DNA of 64,000 nucleotides. It comes from Halorubrum sp. SD626R (GTDB lineage: Archaea > Halobacteriota > Halobacteria > Halobacteriales > Haloferacaceae). A program made the position numbers and the translations under genes. The notes below the pieces were generated by a model. It made no database searches. It saw nothing but the letters and a program-made list of their open reading frames with translations, and was not told the DNA's origin. The stretch spans positions 1 through 64,000 of the forward strand of contig NZ_CVRT01000159.1 in assembly GCF_001261915.1 (NCBI RefSeq). The letters run 5' to 3'. Below are positions 8,508 through 16,196 of this stretch, one piece after another; the first letter of the stretch is position 1, and every line of letters starts with the position of its first letter.

Positions 8508-9045
8508 ACGTCCCCTCCCGTCGGTCGACGCAAAAACCGTTCGCTTGCTCGTGAGGACGTGGCATACGAGGTCGTCGGTGTATCAGGACCGTGAGATGAT
8601 CGTACCGACGTTGGATTCGGTTCCGAGGCGAAGTCGCTTGCATATGCGGTCAAACACTGCTCGGAGAATATTTCCAAAGCCCCAGCCACGATGACTCGCG
8701 CGGCTCGGTACGCTCCTCAGTCGCTCGCGTTGCTCGCTTCCTGCGGTGCTTCCGTCGCCGTGCTTCGCCCTCGCGACTGCCCCTTTGAGTCCCACCCTAC
8801 CCCGCACCGTAACCGCGCCTCACGCCTCCCCAGCCTCGCGGTTCGCGCTCTGCGAGCGCTCACCGGCTCCAGCGAGGGACCGAAGGTCCCTCTGGCAGCC
8901 GGCGGCTCCGCCGCCGGCGACCTCGCGCGTGCTGCTCGGCCGCGAGGCGGCCTCGCAGGCACGCGCCACCGCAGTTCTGTTGTATCCAATTTCTCGTCGG
9001 AATCCCGGTCTGCGGTCGCATCAGGCTCTCTCTGTCTGCCCTTCT
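8508..9045. other. 538-base gene-poor gap holding dispersed repeat copy A
   Basis: No convincing gene was found here. Bases 8508-8672 form the upstream region of trpS and include a stretch (about 8560-8672) that translates with one in-frame stop as an apparent fragment (VAYEVVGVSG, then DDRTDVGFGSEAKSLAYAVKHC), possibly a decayed gene end. Bases 8673-8973 are copy A of a dispersed repeat listed separately. Bases 8974-9045 are the space after the NAD-kinase-like gene. ORFs over the repeat are Arg/Pro-rich and look spurious. Confidence 0.6.
8673..8973 (-). repeat. Dispersed haloarchaeal repeat, copy A
   Basis: The segment from TCCAAAGCCCCAGCC to GCACGCGCCACCGCA is matched by a second copy at 23881-24127. 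Nearly identical blocks include the start, CAGTCGCTCGCGTTGCTCGCTTC, GTGCTTCGCCCTCGCG and CTCCCCAGCCTCG. A variable middle carries two perfect hairpins: 8875-8881 with 8885-8891 (loop GAA), and 8898-8906 with 8910-8918 (loop TCC). I recall this kind of element, read on the minus strand as GACTCAAAAGGGCAG...GGCTGGGGCTTTGGA, as common in Halorubrum and Haloferax genomes. Orientation is given in that sense. No terminal target duplication or transposase is visible. Confidence 0.75.
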
Positions 9046-10242
9046 TCACGCGATCTTCATCATCCGCGTCTCGAACTTCCCGACGCGGACCCGGACCCAG
9101 CCCGCGAGTTCGGCGTCGAGCTCGGGGTCATCGGTGTCGACTCGGAGCGCGCGCACGTCGTCGAGCTTCGCCCGCGAGGCGACGATCCGCAGGTCGCAGC
9201 GCCGGATCACGGCCGGCGACAGCTGCGGGTTCCCGCGCCCGAAGACGAACCCCTGCCCGCCGATGGGCGAGACGACGATGACGTTCTCCTCGCCGAGCGC
9301 GTCGAGGATCTCGGCCTCTGTCGCGTCCAGTGCGACCACCTCGCCGTCGCGCCACACGTCGACGCCGATGGGAGAGGGCTCGAATCCCAGCTCGTCCTTG
9401 ATCGCGCCGACGGTCGACCCCGGGCCGAGCACGAACGTGACGCCCTCGCCGTCGCGCTCGCGGATGTCGTCGGCCACCCCCTCCGCGAGCGACTCCACGG
9501 TCCCGCTCGCGGTCTGTTTCGACGACTGGAGGTCGTCGGCGACGGGGACGCGCGCGACCGCTCGGAGCTCCGGGTGGACCTCTCCCTCGCGGTAGGCGTC
9601 CTCGTCGATGTCCATCACCTCGCGGCGCTCGGTGCGCGAGAACGCCGCCGCGACCTCGGCCGCGTCCTCCGGCGAGACGGCGAACACGGAGGAGTACACC
9701 TTCACCCCGGCGGGGACGCCGAGCATCGGAACCTCGCTGCCCGCCGCCTCCAGCGTCGCCGCCACGTCCGTCGCGGTGCCGTCGCCGCCGACGAACAGGA
9801 TCAGGTCGACCGGGTCGCCGTCGACGGGCGGATCGGCTGCGCTCCCGACGAACGCCCTGACGACGCGTGCGGTGTGCTCGGCGGTCGTCGCGGTGGGACC
9901 GGGCGGATCGCCGTCGCCTGGCGGGTCATCGCCGTCGCCGGACGAGCCGCTGTCGCTGGACGAGTCGCTGTCGCCGGTCGGGTCGTCCCCGAACGGGTCG
10001 ACGACCCGCGCCGGCTCGAACCCGGCCGCCCTCACCAGTCGCTCGCCCATCGGGTCGGCCGCGGTCGAGACGGTCGCCTCCGGCGCGATCGCGGCGAGCC
10101 GCTCCAGCGCTCGTCGCGCGCGGTCGGGCGCTCGCGGCTCCGCGCCGCGAGCGATCGCCTCCGCGACCTTCCCGTCGGTGCCCTTGAGGCCGACGCGGCC
10201 ACCCATCCCGGCGACCGGGTTCATCACGAAGCCGACGTGCAT
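9046..10242 (-). CDS. ATP-NAD kinase family protein
   Basis: A 398-residue protein of the NAD kinase-like superfamily. The N-terminus MHVGFVMNPVAGMGGRVGLKGTDG is the phosphate-binding start of the AcoX/PpnK-like subgroup, and the catalytic GGDGTATD motif is near residue 151, followed by LGVPAGVKVYSSVFA. A low-complexity Ser/Gly/Asp insertion (about residues 88-116, SDSSSDSGSSGDGDD) interrupts the first domain and is probably a flexible halophilic loop. Whether the substrate is NAD or another nucleotide or polyol cannot be told, because this subgroup is separate from the classic NAD kinases. Confidence 0.82.
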   Translation of the reverse strand: MHVGFVMNPVAGMGGRVGLKGTDGKVAEAIARGAEPRAPDRARRALERLAAIAPEATVSTAADPMGERLVRAAGFEPARVVDPFGDDPTGDSDSSSDSGSSGDGDDPPGDGDPPGPTATTAEHTARVVRAFVGSAADPPVDGDPVDLILFVGGDGTATDVAATLEAAGSEVPMLGVPAGVKVYSSVFAVSPEDAAEVAAAFSRTERREVMDIDEDAYREGEVHPELRAVARVPVADDLQSSKQTASGTVESLAEGVADDIRERDGEGVTFVLGPGSTVGAIKDELGFEPSPIGVDVWRDGEVVALDATEAEILDALGEENVIVVSPIGGQGFVFGRGNPQLSPAVIRRCDLRIVASRAKLDDVRALRVDTDDPELDAELAGWVRVRVGKFETRMMKIA

Positions 10243-10399
10243 ACCCCGACCTTCGGCGGCGGAAACTTAAGCGGGCGCGTCTCGCCCGCCGGACCGGCCC
10301 GGATCCGCGGACGGCGAGGATCGCCGGCGATCGACGCGGTCCACCGCCGCCGAGCGCGGAAGTTCAACGCTTAAGACGCCCCCGGAGCAACCTCGGGGT

Positions 10400-10513
10400 A
10401 TGCTCCTCGAAGCCGCCGTGACCGAGCCGCTCCCGATCGACGCGACCGCGATCGCCGTGCTCCTCGCGAGCCTCGCCGTCACCGCCGTGTGGCTCGCGTA
10501 CCTCTATCGGTAG
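10400..10513 (+). CDS. Tiny single-pass membrane protein (37 aa)
   Basis: ATG 10400 opens a 37-residue frame, MLLEAAVTEPLPID followed by a continuous hydrophobic helix (ATAIAVLLASLAVTAVWLAYLY) and a final arginine. The composition is that of a signal-anchored membrane peptide, with the short acidic N-terminus outside or inside depending on orientation. It sits alone between two leftward genes. I do not recognise a family, but haloarchaea encode many such mini-membrane proteins, and the helix would be unusual in random sequence of this GC content. Confidence 0.5.
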   Translation: MLLEAAVTEPLPIDATAIAVLLASLAVTAVWLAYLYR

Positions 10514-10558
10514 CCGTCCCGCCGCGTCCGACCGCCTCTCCTCGCCGCGCCGGTCGGC

Positions 10559-11251
10559 TCACTCCGACTCGACCAGCGTCGACCGCTCCCGCACCCACTC
10601 GGCGGCGCGCTCGGCCTCCGCCGCGCTCGTCGCCGTGATCTTGACCCGGACGCTTTCGCCGGGGTAGGAACCGACGCTCACGTCGAACGCCTCCTGGAGC
10701 TCCGTGAACCGGTCGAGCAGGGCGCTCTCCGGCTCGTCGACGTCGACGGTGACCGTGTGGGTCGGCGTCCCCTCGAACTCGTCGGCGACCGACTCGAACA
10801 TCGCCTCCATCTCTCTCGGCACGCCGGGCAGGACGTACACCGACTCGACGACGGCGCCCGGCGCGACGCCGGCCTCGTTGGCGAGCGGCCGGCAGTCGAC
10901 CGGCAGATGCGTCGTCTCCGCGGCGAGGTCGTCGGCGCTGTACCCGCGCTCGGCGAGCCACGCCGCGGCCTCCTCGTTCCGTTCGAGCTCTCGACCGAAG
11001 GCGGCCGCGACCCCGTCCATCGTCACGTCGTCGTGCGTCGGGCCGAGTCCGCCGGTGACGACCACCGCGTCGTACTCGGCGTGGTACTCGTTGACGACGC
11101 GCGCGATCTCGCCGACCTCGTCGGGGACGACCGTCACCCGGCGGACGACGACCCCGCGCTCGTCGAGCCGGTCGCAGAGCCACGTCGCGTTCGTGTTCTC
11201 GGTGTCGCCGACGAGGAGCTCGTCCCCGACGGTGACGACGGCGGCGTTCAT
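10559..11251 (-). CDS. CinA/MoaB-like molybdopterin-binding domain protein
   Basis: A 230-residue protein starting at ATG 11251 (MNAAVVTVGDELLVGDTENTNATWLCDRLDERG). The MoCF/CinA N-terminal fold is clear: GDELLxGxxxNTNA, then VVVTGGLGPTHDDVTMDGVAAAFG (the phosphate/pterin-binding GGxGPTxDD loop) and YVLPGVPREMEAMFE. It lacks the C-terminal NMN-deamidase domain of bacterial CinA, so it is the short archaeal form whose function is uncertain (nucleotide or pterin pyrophosphatase are candidates). It is last in a leftward series beginning with tfe. Confidence 0.85.
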   Translation of the reverse strand: MNAAVVTVGDELLVGDTENTNATWLCDRLDERGVVVRRVTVVPDEVGEIARVVNEYHAEYDAVVVTGGLGPTHDDVTMDGVAAAFGRELERNEEAAAWLAERGYSADDLAAETTHLPVDCRPLANEAGVAPGAVVESVYVLPGVPREMEAMFESVADEFEGTPTHTVTVDVDEPESALLDRFTELQEAFDVSVGSYPGESVRVKITATSAAEAERAAEWVRERSTLVESE

Positions 11252-11346
11252 ACCGCCGACAAGGCGGCGCGCACTCAAAAGCACCCGCGTTCGGCGCGTC
11301 GGCCGATCCTCGGTCCGGGAACGGATCCTGGGGGGACGGCGGCCGC

Positions 11347-12111
11347 CTACTCGTCGTCGTCGTACACGCCGAGTCCCAGCTCCCGACGCTGCTCCTTGAG
11401 CGCCTCCAGCTGGCGCCGGAAGTACGCGACCCCGACGATCGCCGCGACGATCGCGATGGCGAGGATCACGCCGAAGACGAGCAGGTCGGTCTCGCGGTAC
11501 GACTGGACGACGACCGAGCCGCCCTCGACCGACTCCCAGGTGATCCGGTCGCGGCCGTCGACCGTCTCGATCTCGTGGTCGCGGGGCGCGACGTGACCCA
11601 CGACCGGGAAGTCGGTGCTGAACCCGGGCGGAAGCGTCACCGCGTACGACCCGTCGACGTACGCCAGCGTGGTGAATCGCCGAGGGGAGCCGGCGGAAGC
11701 GAATGCGACCTGCCCCTCGCCCGTCCCCTCGGGGAAGCGGACCCACGTCTCGTCCGGAGTCCGCTCGACCTCGCCGCCGGCGGCGCGGAACTCGCTGCCG
11801 TTGAGCACCTCGCCGTCGGCGGTCCGGTACCGGAACGCCTCGAACTCCAGCGGCTGGTCGCCCGCGTACGGCGTCTGCCTGTACAGCCGGAGCTCCTCCA
11901 CGCCCGAGACGTTGTACACGGCCGTGTACTGGCTCCCGGTCGAGAGGTTGAACGCGGCGTCGCGGTCCGTGTCGAACTCGTACCCGCTCGGGGGCTCCGC
12001 GTCGAGAGTCTCGTTCGCGATCTCGCCGCCGTCGTTGACGTAGTTGAGACAGCCGGCGCTGACCGCGAGCAGCGCGACGACGGCGACCGCGAGGGCGAAG
12101 CGTTTGTTCAC
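11347..12111 (-). CDS. DUF5803-like lipoprotein with C-terminal anchor
   Basis: A 254-residue secreted protein starting at GTG 12111. The N-terminus MNKRFALAVAVVALLAVSAGC is a Sec-type signal with lipobox ending at C21. The middle is a beta-rich, acidic extracellular region, and a second hydrophobic segment (about 210-231, LLVFGVILAIAIVAAIVGVAYF) would anchor the C-terminus, leaving a charged tail inside. This matches the haloarchaeal DUF5803 family, whose function is unknown. It lies four bases after the DUF2110 gene, in one apparent operon with tfe. Confidence 0.75.
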   Translation of the reverse strand: MNKRFALAVAVVALLAVSAGCLNYVNDGGEIANETLDAEPPSGYEFDTDRDAAFNLSTGSQYTAVYNVSGVEELRLYRQTPYAGDQPLEFEAFRYRTADGEVLNGSEFRAAGGEVERTPDETWVRFPEGTGEGQVAFASAGSPRRFTTLAYVDGSYAVTLPPGFSTDFPVVGHVAPRDHEIETVDGRDRITWESVEGGSVVVQSYRETDLLVFGVILAIAIVAAIVGVAYFRRQLEALKEQRRELGLGVYDDDE

Positions 12112-12115
12112 GAAT

Positions 12116-12811
12116 TCAGACGACGCAGCGCATCTCAGCCGGGAGGTACGAGCCGATCGCGGCGAGTAACCCCGGCGGGTCGGTGTTCTCGGTGCAGACG
12201 ATGCTCTGTTCGAGGAGGCCGAGCCGCTCGACCGTGACGATGTCCTGCGCGTGGCCCGCCCGGTTCACCGTCGCGCGCACCTCGCCGCGCGTCGCCGAGT
12301 TGACGTTGACCCGGCCGTTCCCGCGCTGCCAGTCGTACAGGCGGTCGCGCTCGGCGTCCGCGAGGCGGCTCGGCTCGGCGTCCGGGTCGCCGACGTCGCC
12401 GCCGTAGACGAACCGGACGGAGAGGTGCTGGACCAGCCCGAACCGCTCGACGACCTGCTCGGGGGAGCCCCTACCCAGGCCGATCTCGTCGGCGGGGATC
12501 CGCACCTCGACGCCGGCGTCGAGCACGAACCCGTCGTCGTCCCACGATTCGAGGGTGCCGACGTACTCCTCGCCGGCCTCCAGCCCCTCGTCGTGGGCGA
12601 CGATCTCGCCCCACGTCTCCGCGAGCACGTTGCGGGCGACCGCGGCGTCCTCGCCGCTCACGTCCACCTGCACGAAGTCGTCGTCGCGGACGCCGACGTG
12701 CCAGTCGACGCTCAGCTCCCCCACGTCGTTGGCGACGAGCGAGTCCATGCCGTCGAGCGCGCGGTCGCGGGCGTCGCCCTCGACGTAGCACTTGGTTGCG
12801 AGGACGACCAT
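12116..12811 (-). CDS. DUF2110 family protein, downstream of tfe
   Basis: A 231-residue soluble protein starting at ATG 12811, which overlaps the tfe stop by one base (TGATG), so the two are translationally coupled. The segment EEYVGTLESWDDDGFVLDAGVEVRIPADEIGLG looks like an S1/OB-type nucleic acid fold; the N-terminus MVVLATKCYVEGDARDR and the end IVCTENTDPPGLLAAIGSYLP fit the archaeal DUF2110 family. Its constant position next to tfe in archaea suggests a link to transcription or RNA, but no function has been shown to my knowledge. Confidence 0.8.
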   Translation of the reverse strand: MVVLATKCYVEGDARDRALDGMDSLVANDVGELSVDWHVGVRDDDFVQVDVSGEDAAVARNVLAETWGEIVAHDEGLEAGEEYVGTLESWDDDGFVLDAGVEVRIPADEIGLGRGSPEQVVERFGLVQHLSVRFVYGGDVGDPDAEPSRLADAERDRLYDWQRGNGRVNVNSATRGEVRATVNRAGHAQDIVTVERLGLLEQSIVCTENTDPPGLLAAIGSYLPAEMRCVV

Positions 12812-13335
12812 CAGCCCGTCACGTCCGCGTTGAGCTCGTCGCGGAGTTCCTCGACGCGCCGGCCCATCGCCTCGCGGAGCCGGTCGTTCTCCATCGCCTC
12901 GACCGGGGAGCCGCACTCGGGGCACTCGAAGCCGAAGTCCATCGCCTCGCCGAACTCGAAGCGGATCGAACACACCTCACAGAGGTAGAACTCGTGGGTG
13001 CGCTCGTACTCCTCGCGGTCCTCCAAGGCGTCGAGCAGGCGGTACATCTCCTCTTCGAGGTTCTCCGGGATGTTGTCGTAGTGGAACGTCCAGAGGTACG
13101 TGAGCCACCCGGAGTCCTCGTCGCGCACCCGGCGGTAGGTGGCGAGGTCGTTCTCGTACAGGATGAACAGCGCGCGGCGGACGTCGTTGAGCTCTAAGCC
13201 GAGCTCCTCCGCCAGCTCCTCGTCGGTGACCTCGCCGTCGGGCGGCGCGGCCGCGACCGGCATCCCCGTCGGCCCCACCAGCTCGTGGAGGTACTTCTGG
13301 ATGACGGGGTCGTTCAGTAGATCCTCAAAAGCCAT
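12811..13335 (-). CDS. tfe: Transcription factor E, alpha subunit (TFE)
   Basis: A 174-residue general transcription factor that helps promoter opening by archaeal RNA polymerase. Start is ATG 13335 (MAFEDLLNDPVIQKYLHELVG). It has the N-terminal winged helix (about 1-100, with EELAEELGLELNDVRRALFILYENDLA) and the C-terminal zinc ribbon CEVCSIRFEFGEAMDFGFECPECG, whose four cysteines form CxxC and CxxC pairs. It heads a leftward cluster with DUF2110, a lipoprotein and a CinA-like gene. The frame upstream of the chosen ATG reads through the promoter and was excluded. Confidence 0.95.
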   Translation of the reverse strand: MAFEDLLNDPVIQKYLHELVGPTGMPVAAAPPDGEVTDEELAEELGLELNDVRRALFILYENDLATYRRVRDEDSGWLTYLWTFHYDNIPENLEEEMYRLLDALEDREEYERTHEFYLCEVCSIRFEFGEAMDFGFECPECGSPVEAMENDRLREAMGRRVEELRDELNADVTG

Positions 13336-13486
13336 TACGCGAAAGTGGTGGTGGAATCGGGTTAAAAGCTCCGAAAGGGCCACCGTCGACCGGCTCCGGC
13401 ACGGGCTCGCCGGGACCGCGACGGGCGCCGGAACCACCGACGGCTCCGGCAAAGCTTTACGCGCCCCCTCGCACCACCCGTGCGTG

Positions 13487-14503
13487 ATGAGTGACTCCGA
13501 CGACCCGCGCGGCGGATCCGACTTCGGGCGGCGGGTGCGCCTCAGGCGGGCGGTCGGCGCCCTCGCGCTCGCGGCGGTCCCGGCGCTGCTCGTCGCCGCC
13601 CCGCTCGTCCCGCTCGCGGTCCTCCTCGGTCCCGCCGGTCTCGGCGTTCTTACCCCCGCGGCGCTCGGGGGGATCCCTCCGGTCGTCGCCGCCGCGTTCG
13701 CCGCGGTCGCCCTCGGTCTCGGGGGCTCGGCGCTCGCCGGACCGGTCCTCGCCGACCGGCGGATCGCGCGGCTTCCCCCGGCCGACCTCGACGACCGTCA
13801 CGAGGCCTTCGTCGACGACCGCGTCTCGACCCTCGCCGAGGCGGTCGGCGTCGACGCCCCGACGGTGACGGTCGTCCGCGCCGACGCGGCCAACGTCGCC
13901 GTCGCGGACGGGTTCCGGGGCGGCCGGCTCGTCGTTTCGACGCGGCTGCTCGCCCTCCCGGCCGCCGACCGCGACGCCGCGCTCAGACACGCGCTCGTCC
14001 GGCTCCGGACCCGAGAGGCGGCGGTCACCACGGCCCTGCTGCCGGCGCTGGCGCTCGTCGAGACGGTCGCGCTGCTGGCGACGCTCCTCGTCGGGCGCTG
14101 CGCCGACCGGACCGCCGCCGACCGGCGCGTCAACCGGATCCACGGGTACGAGCCCGAGGAGGACCGGGTCCCGCCGCGGGCGTACACGGTCGCCGGCGTC
14201 CTGCTGTGGCTGCTGCTGCTGCCGGCGTGGGTCCCCGCCGCCGTCGGCGACCGGCTCTACGTCGGCGGGGGCCGCCGGGACGCCGACGCCGCGGTGGCGC
14301 GGCTTGGAACCGCCGAGCGCGACGGGCTCGGGAACGCGGTCGCGTTCGCCGGCGACGCGGCGGGCGCCGCCGACTGGCCCCCCCTGCTCGACCGGCTGTC
14401 GCTCGCCTCGATGGCGGACGCCGAGACGGGTCGCGTGCGCGGGACGAGCCGACAGGAGGCCCGCTTCCGCCTCGCGCTGCTGCGGTCGAAGCGGTCGCTC
14501 TGA
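13487..14503 (+). CDS. M48/HtpX-like membrane protein lacking the zinc motif
   Basis: A 338-residue membrane protein. Two hydrophobic segments (about 22-50 and 62-86) are followed by a domain reading RVSTLAEAVGVDAPTVTVVRADAANVAVADGFRGGRLVVSTRLLALPAADRDAALRHALVRLRTREAA, which parallels the M48 peptidase core (VNAFAxG... LDxxELxAVLAHELxH). Where HExxH should be, the protein has RHALVRLRT, so the zinc ligands are gone. Two further helices (about 184-202 and 235-252) follow. It is probably a non-catalytic paralogue of haloarchaeal HtpX-like proteases. It is divergent from tfe. Confidence 0.65.
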   Translation: MSDSDDPRGGSDFGRRVRLRRAVGALALAAVPALLVAAPLVPLAVLLGPAGLGVLTPAALGGIPPVVAAAFAAVALGLGGSALAGPVLADRRIARLPPADLDDRHEAFVDDRVSTLAEAVGVDAPTVTVVRADAANVAVADGFRGGRLVVSTRLLALPAADRDAALRHALVRLRTREAAVTTALLPALALVETVALLATLLVGRCADRTAADRRVNRIHGYEPEEDRVPPRAYTVAGVLLWLLLLPAWVPAAVGDRLYVGGGRRDADAAVARLGTAERDGLGNAVAFAGDAAGAADWPPLLDRLSLASMADAETGRVRGTSRQEARFRLALLRSKRSL

Positions 14504-14519
14504 GTCGGTCCCGCCCGCC

Positions 14520-16121
14520 TCATCCCTGGCTCGACGTCCCGTCCCGGGGGTGCGCGGGCACGGTCAGCCGGACCGTGGTCCCCTCGCTCGACGTGTCGAT
14601 CGCGAACTCCCCGCCCGCCTTGGCCACGACCCAGTAGATCAGCCAGATCCCCAGGCGGTCCGCGTGGTTCAGCGACGTCTCGCCGTGATCGAGCACCTGC
14701 GTCTCGTGGTCCGGGATCCCGGGGCCGTCGTCCGCGACCTCGACCGCGAGCCACTCCGGCGACTCCCGCCCGACGCGGACCTCGACCCGCGGCTCCGGGC
14801 CGTCGTTGTGTTTGACGGCGTTCTCTACCGCCTCCTCGATCGCCGTCAGCAGTCCGACCGCCGTCGTTTCGAGCGGGTCGCCGTCGGGGAGGGCGAACGA
14901 TATCGTCGCTTCGGGGTACCGGTCTCGCACCCGGGACCGCAGCTCGATCAGGTGGTCGCGGAGCGCGACGCTCTTTTCGGTCGAGGCGGGTCCGGACAGC
15001 GTGCGATCGAGCTTCTGGACCGCGGCCGCGATCCCCATCAGATCGTCCGCCGTCTCGTCGATCACCTCCAGCGCGTCGAGCGCCTCGTCGCGGCCGCCGT
15101 CGATCTCCCCTCGTACCAGCTCCGTGTACCCCGAGATGAGGTTCATCTTGTTCCGGAGGTTGTGGCTGAGCACGCGGTTCATCACTTCCAGGCGGCGCTC
15201 TCGGATCTTCCGTTCCGTGATCTCCGTCTGAAACCCGACGAAGTGAGTGACCTCCTCCTCCGCGTCGCGGATCGGGGCGATCGTGAGCCGGTTCCAGAAC
15301 TTCTGGCCGTTGCGCCGGTAGTTCAGGACGTCGACCGCGACCGGTCGCTCCTCGTCGATCGCCGCCCGGAGCGTCGCGGTCGTCTCCGGGTCGGTGTCCT
15401 CGCCCTGGAGGAACCGGCAGTCCGCGCCGAACACCTCGGAGCCGTAGCCGGTGAGCGCCTCGAACTCGTCGTTCGTGTACACGAGCGGGTTGTCGCCCTC
15501 GCCGTCCTCGTCGACCGCCGCGATCGTGATCCCGACCGTCGCCTCGTCCATCGCGCGCTCCTTCAGCCGGAGGTCCTCGACCGTCTCCTCCAACTTCCGC
15601 TCCCGCGCCGCGAGCCGGAGCGAGGTGCGGCGGCGCTCGACGAGGTTTCCGATCCGGGTGCGGAGGGCCCGCTTCCGCACCGGCAGCTCGACGACGTCGT
15701 CGACGTAGTCCCAGGTGCTCTCCGTCGTCGGCCCCGCCGCGTCGTCGTTCACGAGCAGGACGAACGGGAGGAAGACGGGCGCCGCCAGCTCCCGCCGCCG
15801 CTGGATCGACCCGGCGACCCGATTGAACTCGTGGGCGTCGAAGACGCAGCAGTCGAACGCCGAACCGAGCGCTTCGACGTCGGTCGTCGCGTCGGTCCGG
15901 AACCGGTCGCTCAGCGCTCCGGCCACCAGCTCCCGGTCGCGCCCCGGGCGCATGAACAGCAGCACGCGGGGGTCCTCGTCCGGTTCAGGCGCGCCTTCCG
16001 CCGGGAGGTCGTCGTCCGTCAGGTCGGAGGCACCGGCGTCGGCGGCCTCACCGGAGGGCGCGCCGCCGCCGTCGCCTTCGGGGGGCGTGCCGCCGGCGAG
16101 CCCCTCCGAGCCCGTGTCCAT
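14520..16121 (-). CDS. LOV-domain sensor histidine kinase
   Basis: A 533-residue soluble kinase. Order: Gly/acidic N-tail (1-48); a receiver-like fold (about 50-155) with odd active site; a coiled linker (160-190); a PAS domain of LOV type (192-305); then a kinase core with phospho-acceptor H320 in LSHNLRNKMN, an N box (AVENAVKHND) and a G box (VADDGPGIPD). The LOV flavin site is well preserved: GADCRFLQ with C235, N267 (NYRRNG), N277 (FWN) and Q298 (GFQTE). No membrane segment is present. A blue-light or redox sensor is inferred. It faces a KaiC-like gene across 75 bases. No response regulator is adjacent. Confidence 0.88.
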   Translation of the reverse strand: MDTGSEGLAGGTPPEGDGGGAPSGEAADAGASDLTDDDLPAEGAPEPDEDPRVLLFMRPGRDRELVAGALSDRFRTDATTDVEALGSAFDCCVFDAHEFNRVAGSIQRRRELAAPVFLPFVLLVNDDAAGPTTESTWDYVDDVVELPVRKRALRTRIGNLVERRRTSLRLAARERKLEETVEDLRLKERAMDEATVGITIAAVDEDGEGDNPLVYTNDEFEALTGYGSEVFGADCRFLQGEDTDPETTATLRAAIDEERPVAVDVLNYRRNGQKFWNRLTIAPIRDAEEEVTHFVGFQTEITERKIRERRLEVMNRVLSHNLRNKMNLISGYTELVRGEIDGGRDEALDALEVIDETADDLMGIAAAVQKLDRTLSGPASTEKSVALRDHLIELRSRVRDRYPEATISFALPDGDPLETTAVGLLTAIEEAVENAVKHNDGPEPRVEVRVGRESPEWLAVEVADDGPGIPDHETQVLDHGETSLNHADRLGIWLIYWVVAKAGGEFAIDTSSEGTTVRLTVPAHPRDGTSSQG

Positions 16122-16196
16122 TACTTATGATCGGTGCACGCACTGCCACTAAGAGTTACCCCTCTCGTTAACTACCCCGCGCACGGACTGGGGATC

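Noticed and set aside
8560..8672. Possible gene fragment reading DDRTDVGFGSEAKSLAYAVKHC
   Set aside because: It has an in-frame stop and no start, and ends at the repeat border. It may be a decayed gene but is too short to assign.
8717..9049. Open frame over repeat copy A ending in QEASNASD
   Set aside because: The same ending occurs in repeat copy B, but the peptide is Arg/Pro-rich and varies with indels in the hairpin region. It is more likely a by-product of the repeat than a protein, although the frame is kept in both copies.
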